From NCBI GenBank assembly GCA_051744605.1, contig JBNJDE010000001.1, positions 4,909 through 68,908 on the forward strand: a DNA stretch of 64,000 bases, read 5' to 3'. Below are positions 58,545-64,000 of this stretch, piece by piece. Under the pieces are notes generated by a model. It ran no database searches, had not been told where the DNA came from, and saw only the letters and a program-made list of their open reading frames with translations. Made by a program: the position numbers and the translations under genes. Every line of letters starts with the position of its first letter. Position 1 is the first letter of the stretch. This stretch comes from Halanaeroarchaeum sp051744605 (GTDB taxonomy: Archaea > Halobacteriota > Halobacteria > Halobacteriales > Halobacteriaceae).

Positions 58545-61500
58545 CGGCGATCAGCTCCCGCTGGGCGGCCAGATCGATGCCGGTGACGGCGCTGACGTTC
58601 TCGTCCTGCATGGTCACGCCGATGGCCCGCTCGGAGCGTTCGAGCATCGCCGAGCGGTGGGAGACGACGACGAACTGGGCCTCCGTGGCGAGTTCGTCGA
58701 CCATTTCGCCGACCCGTTCGGCGTTCGCCGCGTCGAGGAAGGCGTCGACCTCGTCGAGCGCGTAGAACGGCGCCGGGTTGTACCGCTGGATGGCGAAGAT
58801 AAAGGCGAGGGCGGTGAGGGACTTCTCGCCGCCGGACATCGCGTCCAGGCGCTGGATGGGTTTATCGCCCGGTTGCGCACGCATGGTGAGGCCCCCGTCG
58901 AAGGGGTCGGCCGGATTCTCGAGGACGAGTTCGCCGGTCCCGTCGGAGAGGCGCTGGAAGATGTCCTCGAACTGCTCGTTGATGGCCTCGTACGCCTCCA
59001 TGAACGTCTCCTTTTTCAGCCGGTCGTACTTCTCGATGCGCTCCTGGATGGCGTCCCGTTCCGCCACGAGTTCGTCTTTGCGGCCCTCGAGATCCTCGAG
59101 TTTCGACTGGACGCGGTCGTAGTCCTCGATGGCCTTCATGTTCACCGGCTCGAGTTCGGCCATCTGGGTCTCGAGGCGTCGGATGTTCCGCTCGACCTCC
59201 TGGAGGTCTGGGATCTCCTCGGGATCGTACTCCTCGACCGTCTCGGAGAGCTCTTCGATCTCCTCCTCGAGACGGTCTCTGGCGCGTCTCAGGCTCTCCA
59301 GGCGGTTGGAGACCCGCTCGACCTCCTGTTGTTTCTCGTCGCGGTGGCTCTTGGCCTCCTTGAGGTCGGATTTCAGCCCCTCGCGGTCGTCTTTGAGTTC
59401 GGCCAGTTCTTCTTCGAGTTCCGCGACCGCTTCGCGCTTCTCCTCGAGTAGCCCCTCGTTCTCCTCGATCTCGGCTTCCAGCTCCTCGATCCGCTCCTGC
59501 TGGGCCGCCTTCTTGTTCTGGGCGGCTTCGACGTCGTCGTGGAGCTCGTCGACGGCCTCCTCGGCGTACTGCTTTTCGAGGTTGAGGCTGTTGAGGTCGC
59601 CGTCGATGTCGTCCATCCGCGATTCGATGTCGTCGATATCCGCCTGGATCTCCTCGCGTTTCGCCGCGAGCTCGGGCACTCGCGAGTCGGCCAGTTCGGC
59701 CTCTATCTCCTCGATCTCTGCCTGGATGGCGTCGATCTCGTCGCTCTTCTCGGCGATCTCCGCGTCGAGGTCCTGCATCTGCTCGTCGACGTCCTCTCGT
59801 TCGGTCTCGAGCCGTTCGATACGGGACTCCATCGCCTCGATGCGCTCCTCGGCGTCCTCGCGTTCGCCCTCGACGCGTTCGATGTCCGATTCGAGGTCGC
59901 GGACCTGGTCGGCCGCGGCGGCGCGCTTCTCGCGGGCGTCTTCCAGACGGCTCTCGATGCTTCGGACGTCCTCGCGGATGTCCGCCCGTTTGTCCTCGAG
60001 GCGCTGGATGCGTTCGGCGACCCGCTCCAGTTGACCCTTCCCGGTCTTCGAGAAGGAGTACCGTGAGCCCGACCGGCTGCCACCGGTCATCGCACCGCTC
60101 TTCTCGATGAGGTCGCCATCGAGCGTGACGAGGCGACGGTCGCCCATCAGCGAGCGGGCGGTGTCCAGGTCCTCGACGACCAGGGTGTCGCCGAGCACGT
60201 ACGAGAAGATGGCGGCGTACTGCTCGTCGAAGTCGACGAGGTTGTAGGCGTAGTCGACGACACCCGGCTCGTTCGGGGCGCTCGGGAGCGAGCGCTCGTA
60301 CATCTCGGTCAACGGCAGGAAGGTCGCTCGACCTGCGTTGCGCGACTTGAGGTAGTCGATGCACTGCTGGCCGACGCCGTCGTCGTCGACTACGACGTTC
60401 GCCATGCGGCCCCCGGCGGCCGTCTCGCAGGCGGTCGCGTACCGTTCGTCCACGCCGCCGAGTTGGCCGACGGTCCCGTGGACGCCGTCGAAGCCGGCGT
60501 TCAGCACCGTCGTCACGGCCCTGCCGTAGGAACTGTCGCCGTTCTCGTCGGCTCGTGCTTCGATTCGGGCGTATTCCTCGCGGGCCGCGCCCAGGTCGTC
60601 TTCGACGTCGTCGAGGTCGTCCTGTCGCTCGGTCTTCTCTCGTTTCAGGTCCTCGACGACCGCCGCGATCTGGGCCTCGTTCTTCCGTGCCTTCTCCAGT
60701 TCCGTACGGAGGTCCTCGATGCGGGAATCGAGTTCGCGGATGGTCTCCTCGGCGTCTTCGACGTTCGACTTCGCCTGCTCGATGTCGTTCGACCGCCGTC
60801 GGGCCTCGTCGATGAGCCGGTCCTTCTCGCGCTGGAGGTCGTTCCGGGCGCTCTTGGCCGCCTCGAGTGCCTATTTTTCCTCCTCGAGAGCGTCCTTCAG
60901 TTCGTCGTACTCCGTGTCGATGTCGTCGATCTCGCGCTGGACGTCCTCGAGGTCGGCCTCCTTCTCCTGTTTCTCGGTCGCGAGCGAGGACTTCTCGACC
61001 TTCCTGTCGCGGATCTCCGCTTCGAGGTCCTCGATCTTCTCCTGCTTGCGGTCGATCTGGACGAAGGCCTGCCGACGGGTCTGTTCGGCTTCCTCGATGC
61101 GCTCTTCGGCACCGTCGATCTGGTCCTCCAGTCGGGAGATGTCGCCTTTCACCTCCTCTATCTCGCGTTTGATGGCGAGCTGTTCGTCCTCTCCCTTGCG
61201 TTCGATCTCGGCGTTGAGGTCCTCCAGGTCCTCCTCGAGTCGCAGGACCACGCCCCGGCGCTCGTCGAGTTCCGCTTTCAGCTCCTCGAGTTCCTCGGAT
61301 CGTTCGTCGATGTCGGCCTCCGTGGCCGCCAGGTCCTCCTGTCGCTCCTCGAGTTCCGCCGCCTTCTGGAACCCCTCGTATTCGCGTTTCTCGTCGCGGA
61401 GGCCCTGGTATTCGAGGGCGGTCTCGCGTTCGTCCTCGAGCTGGTCGAGTCGTTCGTGTTTCTCCTCGATGCGTAGTTCGGCCTCGTCGATCCGCTCGCG

Positions 61501-62109
61501 GACGACGTCAAGCTCCTCGAAGGCGTCGGCCTTCTTCTGATCGAACTCGGCGACGCCGGCGATCTCGTCGATGATCTCGCGGCGTTCGTGAGGCGTCATC
61601 TGGATGATGCCCGTCACGTCGCCCTGCATCACGACGTTGTAGCCCTCTGGCGCCACGCCCGCCTGCGCGAGCAACTCGGTGATGTCCGAGAGGTTGACCG
61701 ACCGTCCGTTGAGGTAGTAGTAGGAGTAGTAGTTGTCCTCGGTGCGCTTCACCCGACGTTTCACCCGGATGCGGTCGACGTCACCGACGTCGTCCGTTCC
61801 GGCCGCGTTGACGACCTGCGACCGGGAGAGCGTCCGGTCCTCGTTGTTGAGGATGACCTCGACGTTGGCCTCCTTCGGACCGGTGACCTCGCCCTCCTCG
61901 TGACTCGGGTTGTAGATCAGGTCCGTGAGCTTCTCCGCGCGCATCCCCCTCGTGCGGGCGAGGCCCAGGGCGAACAGGATGGCGTCGATGATGTTGGACT
62001 TCCCCGACCCGTTCGGTCCACTGATGGTGGTGAAGTCCTCGTAGAACGGGATCTTGGTGGTCCGTCCGAAGCTCTTGAAGTTGTCGAGGACGATCTCGTC
62101 TATGTACAT
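58537..62109 (-). pseudogene. smc: SMC chromosome segregation protein, interrupted by an in-frame TAG
   Basis: The full frame of 1191 codons is continuous apart from one TAG at 60871-60873 (codon 413). N-terminal half: Walker A GPNGSGKSN (residues 31-39), AGVAPEGYNVVMQGDVTGII, then coiled coil ending EEEK. C-terminal half: coiled coil, hinge (VHGTVGQLGGVDERYATACE), signature LDAMSGGEKSLTALAFIFAI and Walker B YALDEVDAFLD. Both sides lie in the same frame with no other defect, and the context EEEK-stop-ALEAAK suggests a CAG to TAG change. If real, the cell lacks full-length SMC; if a sequencing error, this is a normal condensin gene. It sits 24 bases after the coiled-coil gene and overlaps scpA. 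Confidence 0.9.
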
Positions 62110-62133
62110 GGGGAGGGGGCGCGATAGTCCCGG

Positions 62134-62406
62134 TCAGGCGACGATGATCTCGTCACTGTCTCGAGACGAACCGTCCTCGTTCGCGGAACCGGTCGAGCCG
62201 TTGCCCTCGACCTCCTCGGACGCAGGAACCCACTCGCTCGCTCCTTCCTCGACCGACTGCTCGTCGGCGGTCTCGGCGTCCATCGTCGCTTCCAGTTCTC
62301 GGACTCGCTCGGTCGTGTCGACCAGTTCCGCGGTCAGCGTCTCGACGGTCGCCTCGAGTTCGCGGATGCGCCCCTCGAGCTCGTGTCGCTCCCGTTCGTC
62401 GCTCAT
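62134..62406 (-). CDS. Small coiled-coil protein upstream of smc (DUF7518-like)
   Basis: A 90-residue very acidic protein from ATG 62406. Residues 1-45 form a leucine-rich coiled coil (RERHELEGRIRELEATVETL), the rest is a disordered Glu/Ser/Asp-rich tail. I recall DUF7518 for this position next to haloarchaeal smc (unchecked). It is the first gene of the smc-scpA operon, with a 24-base spacer, so it could be a condensin accessory factor; this is inference. Confidence 0.72.
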   Translation of the reverse strand: MSDERERHELEGRIRELEATVETLTAELVDTTERVRELEATMDAETADEQSVEEGASEWVPASEEVEGNGSTGSANEDGSSRDSDEIIVA

Positions 62407-62520
62407 GGTCCTACCAGTCGCCGCGAGCACTATAAAGGGAACGTCAGCCGTGCGTCAGACGCCAGCGGCCGGCCGTCCCCTTCGTTACTCCTAAGCGTGC
62501 CCGTGCCGAACCCGGGAGCA

Positions 62521-64000
62521 ATGAGTGCGCAGGCCGCCACGCAGGAGGACCTCGCGGTCGTCATCGGTCTCGAGGTCCACGTGCAACTGGAGACGGACAC
62601 CAAGATCTTCTGTGGGTGTTCGACGGACACCGCCGGCGCCGACCCGAACACGCACACGTGCCCGGTCTGCCTCGGCCTACCGGGTGCGCTCCCGGTGCTC
62701 AACGAGGCCGCCGTCGAGTCCGCCGTCAAACTCGGCAAGGCCATCGACGCCGAGGTCCCCGAACGGACCCGCTTCCATCGGAAGAACTACTTCTACCCTG
62801 ACCTCCCCAAGGGCTTCCAGATCACCCAGTACGACGCTCCCATCTGCCAGGACGGATCGCTCGAGATCAGCCACGAAGGGGAGAAGCGGACCATCGGTAT
62901 CGAACGCGCCCACCTGGAGGAGGACCCGGGCAGTCTCCAGCACGTCGGCGGGAGCATCGACACCGCCGATTACGTCACCGTGGACTACAACCGGGCTGGC
63001 GTCCCGCTGATGGAGATCGTGACCCGACCGGATTTCCGTGGTCCCGGCGAGGTCCGGGCGTTCCTGGCGAAACTCGAGGAAGTCCTCGAGTATCTGGCCA
63101 TCTACGACAGCCAGCGCGACGGGAGCCTCCGCATCGACGCCAACATCTCGATGATCGACGCGACCGAGGTGGGTGCCGACGGGTCCATCGCGGACGACGT
63201 CCTCGCCGAGGCCAACCGCACCGAGGTGAAAAACATCTCGAGTCACAAGGGCGCCGAGAAGGCACTGGCCTACGAGGTCACCCGCCAGCGCAACGCCATC
63301 CAGCGGGGCCGCGAAGTCGCCCAGGAGACGCGCCACTGGGACGAATCCCGTGGCATCACCGTCTCGATGCGGTCGAAGGAGGCGGAGAAGGACTACCGGT
63401 ACTTCCGCGAGGCCGACCTGCCGCCGCTCGAGGTCTCGGACTGGAAGGCGTCGATCCCGATTCCCGAACTCCCCGATGCCCGCCGGGACCGGTTCCAGAC
63501 CGAATACGGCCTGAACGAAGAGGCGGCGGACAAGTTGACGTCCACGAAGCAGGTCGCGGATTTCTTCGAGGACGTCGCCGAGCGGTTCGACGCCGAACTG
63601 GCGGCGACGTGGGTCGCCGACGACCTCCTGGGCGAACTCAACTACCGCGACATGTCCATCACCGACGTCGCGGATCGCCTCGACGAGTTCGCCCGCCTGG
63701 TCGAGCTGGTGGCCGGCGAGGAGATCACCGAGAAGAACGCCCGTGAGGTCGTCCTCCGCACGATGCTCGACGATGGCGATTCGCCTGACGACGTCGTCGA
63801 GGCGGCGGGGCTGGGCAAGACGAGCGGCGACGAGGTGGCCCAGGCCGTCGAGGCGGCAATCGAGGAGAACCCGGACGCCGTCGAGGATTACCACGCCGGC
63901 GAGGGCGGCGCGATCAACTTCCTGGTCGGGCAGGTCATGCAGAAGACGGGTGGGAGTGCCGACCCCGGCGCGGTCAACGAGATGCTGCGCGACGCGATGG
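62521..64000 (+). CDS. gatB: Asp-tRNA(Asn)/Glu-tRNA(Gln) amidotransferase subunit B, 3' end missing
   Basis: 493 codons are visible from ATG 62521 and the frame runs off the window; the family's usual length is about 490-500, so only a few residues are missing. Landmarks are VVIGLEVHVQLETDTKIFCG with CGCS and CPVCLG zinc ligands, RFHRKNYFYPDLPKGFQITQ, IGIERAHLEEDPG, DYNRAGVPLMEIVT, and the C-terminal helical YqeY-like tail. With GatA/GatC it amidates Asp-tRNA(Asn) (and Glu-tRNA(Gln) where needed). It is divergent from the smc operon. Confidence 0.96.
   Translation, partial: MSAQAATQEDLAVVIGLEVHVQLETDTKIFCGCSTDTAGADPNTHTCPVCLGLPGALPVLNEAAVESAVKLGKAIDAEVPERTRFHRKNYFYPDLPKGFQITQYDAPICQDGSLEISHEGEKRTIGIERAHLEEDPGSLQHVGGSIDTADYVTVDYNRAGVPLMEIVTRPDFRGPGEVRAFLAKLEEVLEYLAIYDSQRDGSLRIDANISMIDATEVGADGSIADDVLAEANRTEVKNISSHKGAEKALAYEVTRQRNAIQRGREVAQETRHWDESRGITVSMRSKEAEKDYRYFREADLPPLEVSDWKASIPIPELPDARRDRFQTEYGLNEEAADKLTSTKQVADFFEDVAERFDAELAATWVADDLLGELNYRDMSITDVADRLDEFARLVELVAGEEITEKNAREVVLRTMLDDGDSPDDVVEAAGLGKTSGDEVAQAVEAAIEENPDAVEDYHAGEGGAINFLVGQVMQKTGGSADPGAVNEMLRDAM

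Noticed and set aside
60871..60873. TAG in smc as pyrrolysine or other recoded residue
   Set aside because: TAG is used as a normal stop at many genes here, no pyl genes are in the window, and a coiled-coil Gln (CAG) is the obvious original codon.
1..64000. tRNA, rRNA, CRISPR, insertion sequence or prophage
   Set aside because: Looking through all spacers I saw no cloverleaf-like inverted repeats, no regular spacer-repeat array, no transposase or integrase, and no terminal repeats. A tRNA search program and a CRISPR finder would settle it.

Overview
The window looks like the chromosome of an extreme halophilic archaeon (class Halobacteria). GC content is high (about two thirds), proteins are very acidic, many genes appear leaderless with a TATA-like box 25-35 bases before the start, and the gene content is archaeal: TFB, thermosome, LonB, archaeal NadM, the ADH-synthase/DHQ-synthase-II shikimate route, GatB and SMC/ScpA. 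The genus cannot be fixed from sequence alone. From memory, the block thermosome - SAM hydroxide adenosyltransferase - NadM - LonB - CPBP protease - MGMT-like protein - trpCBA - ADH synthase - DHQ synthase II resembles the order in Haloferax volcanii, so most of the window is core chromosome rather than an island.

Layout. 1-5.6 kb: 3' part of a type IV pilus/secretion locus (membrane platform protein, cut by the window edge, then four small-to-giant envelope proteins, three with prepilin-like N termini). 5.6-11.3 kb: small regulators, a zinc-finger protein, an MFS carrier, a GpgS-like glycosyltransferase, a Nudix hydrolase, a conserved unknown and an Hsp20. 11.4-17.1 kb: radical SAM protein, TRAM protein, Cys-cluster protein, wHTH regulator, DoxX, methyltransferase and GT2. 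17.2-19.5 kb: amidohydrolase and a secreted repeat protein. 19.7-25.6 kb: protein quality control (thermosome, LonB, CPBP protease) around NAD synthesis. 25.5-33.8 kb: trpCBA, aromatic amino-acid precursor genes (ADH synthase, DHQ synthase II, AroD) and tfb. 34-36.5 kb: NTPase and a GT2-flippase fusion. 36.6-40.9 kb: a TAXI-type TRAP transporter operon. 41.1-44.1 kb: regulators, then SPFH/NfeD. 44.1-54.1 kb: pyruvate kinase and PEP synthase (opposing PEP/pyruvate enzymes), MFS, MetG, LiaF-like and VTT membrane proteins, and MfnA. 54.2-57.6 kb: PhzF and purine salvage (PRT, MTAP). 57.6-64 kb: ScpA, SMC and a coiled-coil protein in one operon, then GatB, cut by the window edge.

The most striking observation is that the smc gene carries a single in-frame TAG (60871-60873) in otherwise intact sequence. 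Others are an alkyltransferase-like protein whose acceptor cysteine is alanine, a hairpin overlapping the Shine-Dalgarno of tfb, extreme scarcity of CTAG with most visible sites at gene borders, and several palindromes placed like operators. I found no CRISPR array, insertion sequence, rRNA or tRNA gene.
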